From positions 1 to 64,000 of the forward strand of contig NZ_VKAC01000005.1 in the NCBI RefSeq assembly GCF_008041935.1: a DNA stretch of 64,000 bases. The letters run 5' to 3'. Below the pieces are notes generated by a model, which was given only the letters and a program-made list of their open reading frames with translations, made no database searches and was not told the DNA's origin. Both the position numbers and the translations under genes were made by a program. Below, in pieces: positions 53,236-61,433 of the stretch. This stretch comes from Quadrisphaera setariae (GTDB lineage Bacteria; Actinomycetota; Actinomycetes; Actinomycetales; Quadrisphaeraceae). How positions within the stretch are numbered: position 1 is the first letter of the stretch; each line of letters begins with the position of its first letter.

Positions 53236-53607
53236 ATGGGGCTCATGGGTTGGGTGATGATGGCAGTGACGCCGTCCGCCACGCCGACGCCCAGCCCCAG
53301 CGGTGACACCGACTACGGCAGCACCCGCGAGTTCCTCCAGCGGATGCTCTCGGAGGCCTCCCCGACGCCGGGTCCGTTCAGCGGCTTCGCCGGCCCCGCC
53401 GGGCGCCTGCTCGGCGTCGTCCTCTTCCTCGTGCTCGTCGCCGCCGTCCTCGGGCTGGCGGTCTCCCTCGTCGCCGCCGTCGGGAGCCTGCGCAAGGGCG
53501 GGCGGGCCACCGGGCACCTGCTGTCCGCGGTCGGCTGCGCCCTCGTGATCCTCATCATCGGGACCTTCTCGACCTTCACCCTCGGCTGGTTCGACCTGCT
53601 CTCATGA
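53236..53607 (+). CDS. Small two-helix membrane protein, first gene of the T4SS-like operon
   Basis: A 123-residue protein with a polar Thr/Pro/Ser start and two hydrophobic segments (about 58-84 and 93-115). Size, topology and position before a VirB6/TrbL-like gene resemble the pilin-type VirB2/TrbC subunits, but there is no clear signal peptide, so this is only positional inference. TACAAAT at 53222-53228 could be its -10 box, with the ATG about 7 nt beyond. The start lies inside the 25-bp element also found at 3250. Its stop overlaps the next start. Confidence 0.65.
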   Translation: MGLMGWVMMAVTPSATPTPSPSGDTDYGSTREFLQRMLSEASPTPGPFSGFAGPAGRLLGVVLFLVLVAAVLGLAVSLVAAVGSLRKGGRATGHLLSAVGCALVILIIGTFSTFTLGWFDLLS

Positions 53608-55220
53608 GCCCCAGCGCCGCAGGCACTCCCAGCGCCGTCGGCAGCGCGGGCGCCGCTGCGCGGACGGCCGGCGGCGCCCTGGAGCCCTCCGGCCCCGGGG
53701 AGGGGCCGCGCGCTCCCGGGAGCGCCACCGCGTCGCTGCTCGTGGCGCTGCTGCTGGTGCTGGTGCCCACGGGCGCGGCCATCGCCTCGGTGGCGCTGCC
53801 GCTGCCCAGCCCCTCCGCGGGCGCCGCGCAGCAGGAGCAGCAGGTGGCGCCCGCCCCCGGCGACACCATCCCCGTGCCCGACCAGAGCCCGAGCCCCGGC
53901 CCGACCGAGGCGCCGACCTCGCCGTCGTCTCCCGCGGACCCCGGCGCCCCGGCCACCCCGGGCTCGCCGGCGACGACGGCGGCCGCGTGCCCCAGCGGCC
54001 TCCTGGGCTGGCTCACCTCGCCCTACGCCGCTGACGACTGCCTCGCCGCCACCCTCGCCCAGTCCGTGAGCTGGCTGTTCACCTACACGATCACCGCGGT
54101 GACCACCTACGCGGCGTTCAACCCGCTGCGGGGGAACTACTGGCAGGTGTACCTGTGGCACTGGGCGCTGCTCAGCGCCGTCGCGCTGGTGGTGGCGGTG
54201 GTGCGCTGGCTGGTGAGCCTCGTGCTGGAGGGCGCCGTGGAGGGCGTGAGGTCCGCGGGGCGCTCGTTCGCGCTGCTCGCGGTGGGCCTGCCCGCGGCGT
54301 TCTCCGTCCCGTTCTTCCTGCTCCTCGTGGACGCGGGCGTGCTGGCGGTGACCGGCGCGTTCGCCGGCGTCTTCGCCGCCCGCGTCACCGAGCTGACGGC
54401 GCAGCTGTCCCACGGCCTGCTCCTGGGCGACTCCCCGGGCGCCCTGCTGGCCACGCTGCTGCTCGCGGCGTTCCTCTTCCCGCTGCTGCTCGTGGTGCTG
54501 TTCACCTTCGTGCTGCGGCAGATCGCCGTGTACGCCATCCCCGTCTTCGGGCAGTTCGGGCTGCTCCCCGCGATCGCCGGCGACGGCGGCCACGCCCTGC
54601 GCTCCTACGTGCGGGTCATGGCGAGCACGCTGCTGTTCCCGCTGCAGGTGGTGGACCTGCTGGTGGTCGGGGTGTCCTTCATGGACTTCACCACCTACGG
54701 CGAGGGCTTCGTCACGCTGCTGTACCTCATCGGCATCGTGCTGTTCGCCCTCATCGGCGGCTCTCTGCTGTCGCTGCTGTTCGGCACCGCGGCGGGCAAC
54801 GCCGCCTACGCGGGGGCCCGCGCGCGGGCCCGGGGCCGCGGCCGGGGCCGGCTGCGCCTGCGACCGGCCCGCGAGCAGCGCCGCGACCGGCCCTCGCGCC
54901 TGGAGGGCACCCGCCTGGGCGCCCTGGTGGGCGGCCGCTGGGAGGCGCGCCGCCGCGACCGGGAGGCCCAGCGCGCCGAGCGCGAGGCCCGCCGCTCGCC
55001 GGTGAACCCCCTGTACTGGGTGGGCCGCTCCGCCAGCAGCACCAGCAACGCCGCGGGCACGGGGCCCGCGGCCCGCGACGACGGCGGCAGCCCCGACCGC
55101 ACCCACGGAGACCGCGCCCGCGAGCGCCGCGGCCGGCGCATCGCCGGGGCGGGCTCCAGCAGCACCAGCAGGACGCCGCCGGCGTCTCGGGGGAGGAGGC
55201 CTCGTGGCCCGCGCGCCTGA
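53604..55220 (+). CDS. VirB6/TrbL-like polytopic membrane protein
   Basis: A 538-residue protein with an N-terminal helix (about 33-52), a Pro/Ser/Thr-rich outer linker, then seven or so helices over residues 150-400. The C-terminus is strongly basic and Arg-rich (about 410-538), likely cytosolic. This is the shape of TrbL/VirB6 inner-membrane channel subunits of type IV secretion. The ATG overlaps the previous stop (ATGA), and its end overlaps the next gene by 17 bp. Confidence 0.75.
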   Translation: MSPSAAGTPSAVGSAGAAARTAGGALEPSGPGEGPRAPGSATASLLVALLLVLVPTGAAIASVALPLPSPSAGAAQQEQQVAPAPGDTIPVPDQSPSPGPTEAPTSPSSPADPGAPATPGSPATTAAACPSGLLGWLTSPYAADDCLAATLAQSVSWLFTYTITAVTTYAAFNPLRGNYWQVYLWHWALLSAVALVVAVVRWLVSLVLEGAVEGVRSAGRSFALLAVGLPAAFSVPFFLLLVDAGVLAVTGAFAGVFAARVTELTAQLSHGLLLGDSPGALLATLLLAAFLFPLLLVVLFTFVLRQIAVYAIPVFGQFGLLPAIAGDGGHALRSYVRVMASTLLFPLQVVDLLVVGVSFMDFTTYGEGFVTLLYLIGIVLFALIGGSLLSLLFGTAAGNAAYAGARARARGRGRGRLRLRPAREQRRDRPSRLEGTRLGALVGGRWEARRRDREAQRAEREARRSPVNPLYWVGRSASSTSNAAGTGPAARDDGGSPDRTHGDRARERRGRRIAGAGSSSTSRTPPASRGRRPRGPRA

Positions 55221-56760
55221 GGAGCACGTCATCGGCGAGAGGTCGGTGACCTACGCGGCGTTCGCCCGCGGCCGCACGGCGCGCGAGGCGCTGCTGCCGT
55301 GGTTCTTCGCCGGGGTGTTCGTGCTCAGCGTGCCGCTGGGCGTGCTGGCCCGCAGCCCCGAGCTGATGCTCACCGGCCTGGTGGTGGCGGTGGTGGGCGT
55401 GGCGCTGTTCGCGGCGCCGTTCGGGGTGCGGCCGCTGCACCAGCGCCTGCTGGACGTGGTGCGCTGGCGGGGCCTGGAGCGCACGGGGGAGCTGCGGTAC
55501 GCCTCGGCCAGCGGGTTCGCGGGCCTGGAGGCGGGCCGTCACGCGCCGGGCCGCCTGCCCGCGGCGTTCGGCACGATCACCTGGCGGGACGTCCCCTTCT
55601 CCGACGACGGCGACGTGTGCGTCTTCTTCCAGCCCAGCTCCGCCTCGGGGGGCACGGTCCTGTCCGGCGCGGTGGGCGGGCACTACGGGGTGTGCGTGCA
55701 GGTGGACGCCGCGTGGGGCGGCCTGCCCGACGTGCTCCGCCACGACCGGCTGCGCGGTGAGCTGGGGCGGGCGCTGGGGCAGCTGTCGGACTCCTTCGAC
55801 AGGGTGGCCATGTACTCGGTGTGCTCGTACAGCGACGGTCCGACCGGCCCGACCGGTCCGACCGGCTCGACCGCCGCCGCTGCGGCGCCGCGGGCGTTCC
55901 GGGAGGTGGCCGACGCCGTCCGCGAGGACGCCGCCGAGCACCCCCGCTACGAGCACTTCCTCACCCTGTGGGCCACCTCCGGCCCGCAGCTGCGCGCCGC
56001 CGCCCGCGCCGGCCGGAGCCGCGGCGAGAGCGACCCGCACCTGGCGGCCGCCCGCGTGGTGGCCGACCGGCTGCGCGCAGCGGTGCCGGCGCTGGAGGCC
56101 GCGTCGGTGGCGGTGCGACGCCCGCTGGACGCCCAGCTGCTGGCGGGGGTGAACCGGGGCCTGCTCGACAGGTCCGTGTCGCTGTGGGACCCCGAGCCGA
56201 CCGACCCCTCCCGCATGGTCCCCGCCCTCGACGTGCGGCCCACGCACGTCGGCGTGCTCGGCCGCCACGGCGACGGCTTCCTGCGCGGCTACGAGGTGAC
56301 GGGCTTCAGCGACGAGGCGAAGAGCTCGGTGGACCTCGTGCCGCTGCACACCCTCGGCGGCGCCGTGCGCGGGCGGGTGCTGGAGCACGTCGTCGCCGTC
56401 GTCGTCGACCTGCGCGACCGGGTGTCCACGCTGGCCGAGGCCCAGCGCCACGACCAGGGGGACGAGCTGCGCCGGCAGGTCCGCGAGTCGACCTCGCACC
56501 TGCGCAGCACCCTCGAGCGCCCCGCCGACGAGCGCCGCCTCAACGTCTCCGCCGCCGGCGGCGGGTGGCACGGCGGGTACGGGGCGGTGTTCTTCGTGCT
56601 CAACGCGCCGTCCCTGGAGGAGCTCGACGACGACGGCGACGCGCTCGTCGCGGCCGCCCGCGCCTGCGGCGTGCACCTGGCCCCGGTGGCGCCCCGGCGC
56701 CAGGACCAGGCCGTGGTGGCCGGCACGCTGCTCGGGCGGGGGCTGGCCCGTGTCCTCTGA
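55204..56760 (+). CDS. SCO6880-family type IV secretion-associated protein
   Basis: A 518-residue protein. Two helices near residues 33-72 have the VirB3/PrgI look, after GERSVTYAAFARGRTAREALLPWF in pieces. The long cytosolic remainder matches the SCO6880 family, which in actinobacteria is encoded beside VirB4-like ATPases in conjugation or secretion loci. It has no nucleotide-binding motif. A (Gly-Pro-Thr)n insert occurs near residue 217. It overlaps the genes on both sides, so the operon is tightly coupled. Confidence 0.75.
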   Translation: MARAPEEHVIGERSVTYAAFARGRTAREALLPWFFAGVFVLSVPLGVLARSPELMLTGLVVAVVGVALFAAPFGVRPLHQRLLDVVRWRGLERTGELRYASASGFAGLEAGRHAPGRLPAAFGTITWRDVPFSDDGDVCVFFQPSSASGGTVLSGAVGGHYGVCVQVDAAWGGLPDVLRHDRLRGELGRALGQLSDSFDRVAMYSVCSYSDGPTGPTGPTGSTAAAAAPRAFREVADAVREDAAEHPRYEHFLTLWATSGPQLRAAARAGRSRGESDPHLAAARVVADRLRAAVPALEAASVAVRRPLDAQLLAGVNRGLLDRSVSLWDPEPTDPSRMVPALDVRPTHVGVLGRHGDGFLRGYEVTGFSDEAKSSVDLVPLHTLGGAVRGRVLEHVVAVVVDLRDRVSTLAEAQRHDQGDELRRQVRESTSHLRSTLERPADERRLNVSAAGGGWHGGYGAVFFVLNAPSLEELDDDGDALVAAARACGVHLAPVAPRRQDQAVVAGTLLGRGLARVL

Positions 56761-58501
56761 CGCACCGGTCCGCGTGCACGTCGGCTCCGCCGTGCGCCGG
56801 CCAGCGGCGCCCGTGTCCCGGGCCACCCCGCCCCGGCCGTCCGCCGCGGGGACGGCGGACGAGGCCGCTGCGCCACCGCCGCTGCCGACCTGGGACGAGA
56901 TCGTCACCGGCGGCGCCGCGGGGCCCGCGGCCCCACCGCGCCACGCGCGGCGCCACCCCACCCCGGTGTCACGGGCGGTCGCCGCCGCGGCCCGGGCGGT
57001 CGACGCCGCGTGGGACGGCGTCGCCCGCGCCGCCGCCGCCGCGGCCTACCGGCGCCGCGAGCCCGGCGACGGCACCCCGCCCCGCCCACCGGTGCCCGCG
57101 GGGACCTCGCTGCCGCCGACCCTCGAGGAGGACCGCCGGGCCCGCCGCGCCTCCGCCGTCCTCGGCTTCGGCGACTACGCCGCCCCGCCCGTCCGCAGCG
57201 ACCTGTACGGGCTGAAGCCCCTGTTCCCCTACGCCCACGCGCGGGCGTGGGACTCACCGCGCGGGGTGCTCGTCGGGTACGACGTCCACACCGGCGAGCC
57301 CGTCCGCCACAGCGGCCGCGCCTGGTTCGACCACGGCACGTCGGGCTCGTCCACGCTGGTGCTGGGCTCGAAGTTCGCCGGCAAGTCCGCCCTGCTCAAG
57401 AGCTACCTCGTGCGCGCCGTCGCCGAGCACGGCTTCCGCGCGTGGGTCTACGACACCCGTGCCGTCAACCACGTCGACGGTGAGCGCCGGGTCTCCGAGG
57501 GGGAGTTCTGCGCCCTCGGCCGCGAGGCCGGGGGAGCGGTGCACCGCTTCGCCGCGGGCGGCCCGCTGCGCCTCAACCTCCTGGACGCCCGCCTGCACGG
57601 CGGTGACGGCGGTGACGTCGGCGAGCGGGCGGGCCGCGAGGGCCTGGTGCGGTCCGTGCTGCAGTTCCTCGCGGGGCGCCGCCTCACCCCGGCCGAGGGC
57701 TACGCGCTGCGCGTCCAGCTGGACCGCACGCTGCGCTCGCCCGCGCTCGCGGGGCGGCAGGCCACGGTCGTCGACCTGCGCGAGGCGCTGCTGTCGGCCC
57801 CCGCCGACCCCGACGAGCCCGTCGTCGAGGCCCCTGGCGCTCCCGGGCCCACCGGGCGCGCAGGCACCTCGCTCACCGAGGGCGAGCTCCACGCCTGGGG
57901 CCGCGACCTCGGGCTGCTGCTGGACCGGCTCGTCTTCGGGGACCTCGCCGGCTTCGTGGACGGACCCACCTCGCCCGAGCTCGACCTCGACGCCGACGTC
58001 GTGGTCTGGGACCTCTCCGGCGTGCAGGCCACCCACCCCGACGTCGTCCCCGTGCTCATGGCCGCCTCCGCCGCGCTCATGCTCACCACCTGGACCGCCC
58101 CCGGACGGGGCTGGGGGGTGGTGGTGGTCGACGAGCTGTGGAACGCCGTCCGCGTGCCCGAGCTCGGCGCCGTGGTGCAGGAGGTGGTGAAGAAGGCCCG
58201 CACGCTGGGCGTGGAGCTGCTCGGCGCCACCCAGCACCTCACCGACGTGCTCGCCGCGCAGGAGTCGGGCCGCTCGTTCGTGCACGACGCCGACGTCGTC
58301 GTCTCGTTCCGCCAGGAGCCCGTCAACGCCCGCGTCTTCGGCGAGCAGCTGGGCTTCACCGAGGTGGAGGTGGCCGCGCTGGAGGCCCTCGGCGCCCACC
58401 AGGCCGTGTGGAAGGTGCCCGGGGAGCCCGCCCGCGCCGTGCAGCACGTGCTCTACGGCGTGGAGCGGCGGCTCACGGACACCGCCCAGCGGCTGCGCTG
58501 A
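56750..58501 (+). CDS. VirB4/TraC-like ATPase
   Basis: A 583-residue cytosolic ATPase. After a disordered Pro/Ala-rich start (to about 130) comes the RecA-like domain. Walker A is GSKFAGKS at 206-213 (Lys212), Walker B is VVVVDELWN with Asp461 and Glu462, and the later QHLTDVLAAQESG is the usual VirB4/HerA sensor region. It should energise the secretion channel. The N-terminal VirB4 domain seems to be supplied by the SCO6880-type neighbour. The GTG overlaps the upstream stop by 11 bp. Confidence 0.85.
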   Translation: MSSDAPVRVHVGSAVRRPAAPVSRATPPRPSAAGTADEAAAPPPLPTWDEIVTGGAAGPAAPPRHARRHPTPVSRAVAAAARAVDAAWDGVARAAAAAAYRRREPGDGTPPRPPVPAGTSLPPTLEEDRRARRASAVLGFGDYAAPPVRSDLYGLKPLFPYAHARAWDSPRGVLVGYDVHTGEPVRHSGRAWFDHGTSGSSTLVLGSKFAGKSALLKSYLVRAVAEHGFRAWVYDTRAVNHVDGERRVSEGEFCALGREAGGAVHRFAAGGPLRLNLLDARLHGGDGGDVGERAGREGLVRSVLQFLAGRRLTPAEGYALRVQLDRTLRSPALAGRQATVVDLREALLSAPADPDEPVVEAPGAPGPTGRAGTSLTEGELHAWGRDLGLLLDRLVFGDLAGFVDGPTSPELDLDADVVVWDLSGVQATHPDVVPVLMAASAALMLTTWTAPGRGWGVVVVDELWNAVRVPELGAVVQEVVKKARTLGVELLGATQHLTDVLAAQESGRSFVHDADVVVSFRQEPVNARVFGEQLGFTEVEVAALEALGAHQAVWKVPGEPARAVQHVLYGVERRLTDTAQRLR

Positions 58502-58503
58502 CG

Positions 58504-59589
58504 GTGGTCAGCCGCAGGGCCCTGTGGTGGTTCGCCGGCGCGGTCGCCGCGGTGGTCGCCTCCGTGGCGGTGGTGGCCGTGGTGCTCGTGGCCGTGGTGG
58601 TGGTCGTCGCGGTGACCGCCGGGCGCGACGCCGGGGACCGGTGGCGGGCGCCGACGTCGTCGTCGGTGGCCGTGGGCTCGGGAGGCGTGCCCGACCGGTA
58701 CCGCGAGGCGTTCGACTACGCCCTCACGCTGTGCCCGCAGCTGCCCGCGCCGGTGTTCGCCGCGCAGATCACCCAGGAGTCGGGGTGGAAGCCCGACGCC
58801 GTCAGCCCCGTCGGCGCTCGCGGGCTGGGGCAGTTCATGCCCGGCACCTGGGCCGAGCACGCCGTGGACGCCAACGGCGGTGGCGCGGTCATCACCGACC
58901 CCGCCGACTCCCTCGCGTCGGCGGCCTCCTACGACTGCTACCTGCTCGAGCAGGTCACCGGCCGCGGGTACCGCGAGGACCCGGTCTCGCTGATGCTCGC
59001 CGCCTACAACGCCGGGCCGGGCACCGTGCACCGCTACCGGGGGGTGCCCCCGCCGTCGTTCTCCCGCGGGGAGACGCACGGGTACGTGCAGGCCATCACC
59101 GCCCTCGCCGACCGGCTCACCGTTCCCGCCACACCGGGCCTCGTGGTGGCGGGGTCCGTGCCCGACGAGCCGCTGCCGGCGTGGCCGCTCAGCGCCGAGG
59201 GCGTGGCGCCCAACGCGGAGTTCGCCCGCCGCTGGGTCGACGCGTCGTACGGCACCCGCACGCCCGTCGCGGCGTGCGCGGCCGGGTCGGGGCACACCTG
59301 CGACGTCTCGGTCATGAGCGGGGGCAGCGAGGGTGGCGGGGGCACCGGCTCGGGCGGGGAGGGTCCCGACGCCGCCGAGGTGCAGCTGGGCTGGGCGGTG
59401 GCGAACGGGCTGGTCGAGGCCCACCGTGGCCTGGGCGTGGAGCGCGTGCTGTGGGCCGGCCAGGAGTGGACCGCCGACCGCCCCACGTGGCGCCCCGCCG
59501 CCCAGAGCACCGGCGTCCAGGGCACCGGCGTCCAGGGCGACCCGGTGCCGGCCGGCGTCGTGCGGGTCGCGCTGGCCTCTGCCCCGTGA
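58504..59589 (+). CDS. Membrane-anchored lytic transglycosylase (SLT fold)
   Basis: A 361-residue protein with one N-terminal helix (about 8-38) and an SLT domain. Catalytic Glu92 lies in QITQESGW, followed by GARGLGQFMPGTW and LAAYNAGPGTV. A C-terminal ~150-residue Gly-rich part is of unknown role. As the VirB1 counterpart it would open peptidoglycan for the secretion apparatus. The GTG is 2 bp past the ATPase stop. It is the last gene of the operon. Confidence 0.9.
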   Translation: MVSRRALWWFAGAVAAVVASVAVVAVVLVAVVVVVAVTAGRDAGDRWRAPTSSSVAVGSGGVPDRYREAFDYALTLCPQLPAPVFAAQITQESGWKPDAVSPVGARGLGQFMPGTWAEHAVDANGGGAVITDPADSLASAASYDCYLLEQVTGRGYREDPVSLMLAAYNAGPGTVHRYRGVPPPSFSRGETHGYVQAITALADRLTVPATPGLVVAGSVPDEPLPAWPLSAEGVAPNAEFARRWVDASYGTRTPVAACAAGSGHTCDVSVMSGGSEGGGGTGSGGEGPDAAEVQLGWAVANGLVEAHRGLGVERVLWAGQEWTADRPTWRPAAQSTGVQGTGVQGDPVPAGVVRVALASAP

Positions 59590-59619
59590 TCGTCACCGCA
59601 CGTCCGTGATCGTCACCGC
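59585..59619. repeat. 15-bp direct repeat after the T4SS-like operon
   Basis: CGTGATCGTCACCGC occurs at 59585-59599 and 59605-59619. The inner TGATCGTCA is partly symmetric. It overlaps the transglycosylase stop and could be an operator for the downstream gene. Confidence 0.7.
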
Positions 59620-59699
59620 GTGTGGGCGGGTGCGGCCGATCCTGGCCGGTCAGGGGCCCCGACTCGCGAGTTGATCTCTGCGCGGGGGACGATGAGCGG

Positions 59700-61316
59700 A
59701 TGCTCCTGCGGCGCCTGCGAGACCCGGGGACGTCCACGCGACGCACCCCCGCGGCCCGCGAGCGCCTCGCGTCGCACCCCATGACCACCGCCCTGCTCGA
59801 CGCGGGCGTCCGCCTGCTGCTGGCGGAGCTCGAGCCCCCTGCTGCGACCACCGCCGACCCGCGGCACCCGCCGGCGCTGTTCTTCGGCTGCCTGTCCGCG
59901 GCGCGCGTCTGCGCGGCGGCCACGCGGGTGGGGCCGCTGCGGGTGACGGCGGCGCACCTGCGCGACCGGTGGCCGCGCCAGGACGACGTCGTCGACGACG
60001 TCCTCAGCTACTCCCTGTGGTTCGAGCACCACTTCGCCGGCGCCATCGCGCAGGCCGCCCGGCTGCCCCAGGAGCTGCCGGAGGGCGCGTCGCTGGACGA
60101 GGCCGTCGCCGTCCTGGTCCGCAGCGAGCTCCACACGCTGGCGGAGCCGGTGACCTCGCGGATGGAGGTGCTCTCGTGCGCGCTGGCGGCGTCGCAGCCG
60201 TGGCTGCGGGAGGTGCAGCGGCGCAACTACGCCGTCTACGACGCCGCGTGGGACACCGCGTTGAGCGGTGTGCTGCGCCGCTGCGGCCGGCGCCTGCGCG
60301 ACGGGGTGCCCGCGTCCGACCTCGCCCGCGCCGTCGGGGGCCTGGGGGAGGGGGTGTCGCTGCGGCTCCTGGCGCACGGCGAGCGGCCCGAGGAGCAGCG
60401 CGCCGCCGACGCCGACTTCGCCCGCGGCGTCGGCGCGCTGCTGCGCAGCTGGACCGTCCCCGTCGGCACCGGCGGTGAGGGGGAGGACGACGACGAGCGC
60501 GCTCCCGGCCCCGCCCTGCTGGCCCCGCCGCCGCGCACCCACGTCGCCGACGTGCTGCCGCGCCTGGGCGACCCGGCCTCCGGCACGCGCACCACGGCGG
60601 GCGCGCGGCGCCGACTCGCCGAGGACCGCATCACCGCGCAGCTGCTCGACGGGGCGCTGGTGGTGCTGGCGGAGGAGTTCGGCGTGGACGCCGGGTCGGT
60701 GTGCGGCCCCTCGTGCGCCGGCTGCTGGTCTCCGGCGCCCGATGCGGTGCCGAGGTTCTTCGCGTCGGTCTCGGCGGCGCGCGTGGTGGCCGAGGCGCGC
60801 CGCGCGGGGCACCCCGCCACGGACGCGCAGCTGCGCGACCGGTGGGCGCTGCAGGAGCACTACGTGGACGACCTCGTCGGCTACGCCCTCGCGCAGGTCG
60901 GCCTGCTGTACCGCACCGCGGGCACGGCCAGCGGCGGGCCGTCGTCGCCGGAGGCCCTCGAGCGCGACGAGCGCGAGGTGCACGGGCGCCTGCGCAGCCC
61001 CGACGGCAGCGCGGACTTCCGCCTGCGGCTGCTGCTCACCACGATGGCCGCGCGCACGAGCATCGTCGACGACTTCGTCGAGCAGCACCGCCTCGCCGAC
61101 ACCGCCGTGCTCGCCCACGCCGAGGGCGTGCTCGCGGCCACCGGCCGGCGCTGGGCGGACGGCGTGGTGCCCCTGGACGCGGCGCGGACGATCCTCGCCG
61201 TCACGCACGGCGAGATCATGCGGGTGCTCGCCACCGGCCAGGACGACGTCCGCGGGGACCAGCCGGCCCTCGCCCGCGGCACCACCGCCGTCATGACGGC
61301 CCTCCTGGCCCCCTGA
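59700..61316 (+). CDS. Single-chain tandem TetR-like protein, paralogue B
   Basis: A 538-residue protein built like the one at 45876: two halves (about 1-265 and 275-538), each with RDP-x-TSTRRT-x2-AR-x-RLA, a TetR-like N-terminal region (ALLDAGVRLL then SAARVCAAATRV then LRDRWPRQDDVVDDVL) and a helical domain ending VSLRLLAHGE or IMRVLATGQ. The second half has a short Cys-rich insert (CGPSCAGC). The ATG at 59700 is preferred, after GGGGGAC. It sits between the secretion-like operon and an XRE gene. Function unknown; a single-chain pseudo-dimeric repressor is my inference. Confidence 0.6.
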   Translation: MLLRRLRDPGTSTRRTPAARERLASHPMTTALLDAGVRLLLAELEPPAATTADPRHPPALFFGCLSAARVCAAATRVGPLRVTAAHLRDRWPRQDDVVDDVLSYSLWFEHHFAGAIAQAARLPQELPEGASLDEAVAVLVRSELHTLAEPVTSRMEVLSCALAASQPWLREVQRRNYAVYDAAWDTALSGVLRRCGRRLRDGVPASDLARAVGGLGEGVSLRLLAHGERPEEQRAADADFARGVGALLRSWTVPVGTGGEGEDDDERAPGPALLAPPPRTHVADVLPRLGDPASGTRTTAGARRRLAEDRITAQLLDGALVVLAEEFGVDAGSVCGPSCAGCWSPAPDAVPRFFASVSAARVVAEARRAGHPATDAQLRDRWALQEHYVDDLVGYALAQVGLLYRTAGTASGGPSSPEALERDEREVHGRLRSPDGSADFRLRLLLTTMAARTSIVDDFVEQHRLADTAVLAHAEGVLAATGRRWADGVVPLDAARTILAVTHGEIMRVLATGQDDVRGDQPALARGTTAVMTALLAP

Positions 61317-61422
61317 CCCGAGTCCCCCTGGACCGCAGTCGGGCGCCCGGCTGCGGTGGGGACGCCCTGACCACTTCCCGAGAGGGGACGCCGACCACCG
61401 GCCTCACGGGCGCCGCCGGACC

Positions 61423-61428
61423 TACGAT
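61423..61428 (+). promoter_or_regulatory. -10 box of the XRE gene, probably leaderless
   Basis: TACGAT ends 5 nt before the GTG at 61434. Confidence 0.4.
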
Positions 61429-61433
61429 CGCCT

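Noticed and set aside
53236-59589. Complete integrative conjugative element
   Set aside because: Relaxase, coupling ATPase, integrase and flanking repeats are not visible; only the channel-like core is present.
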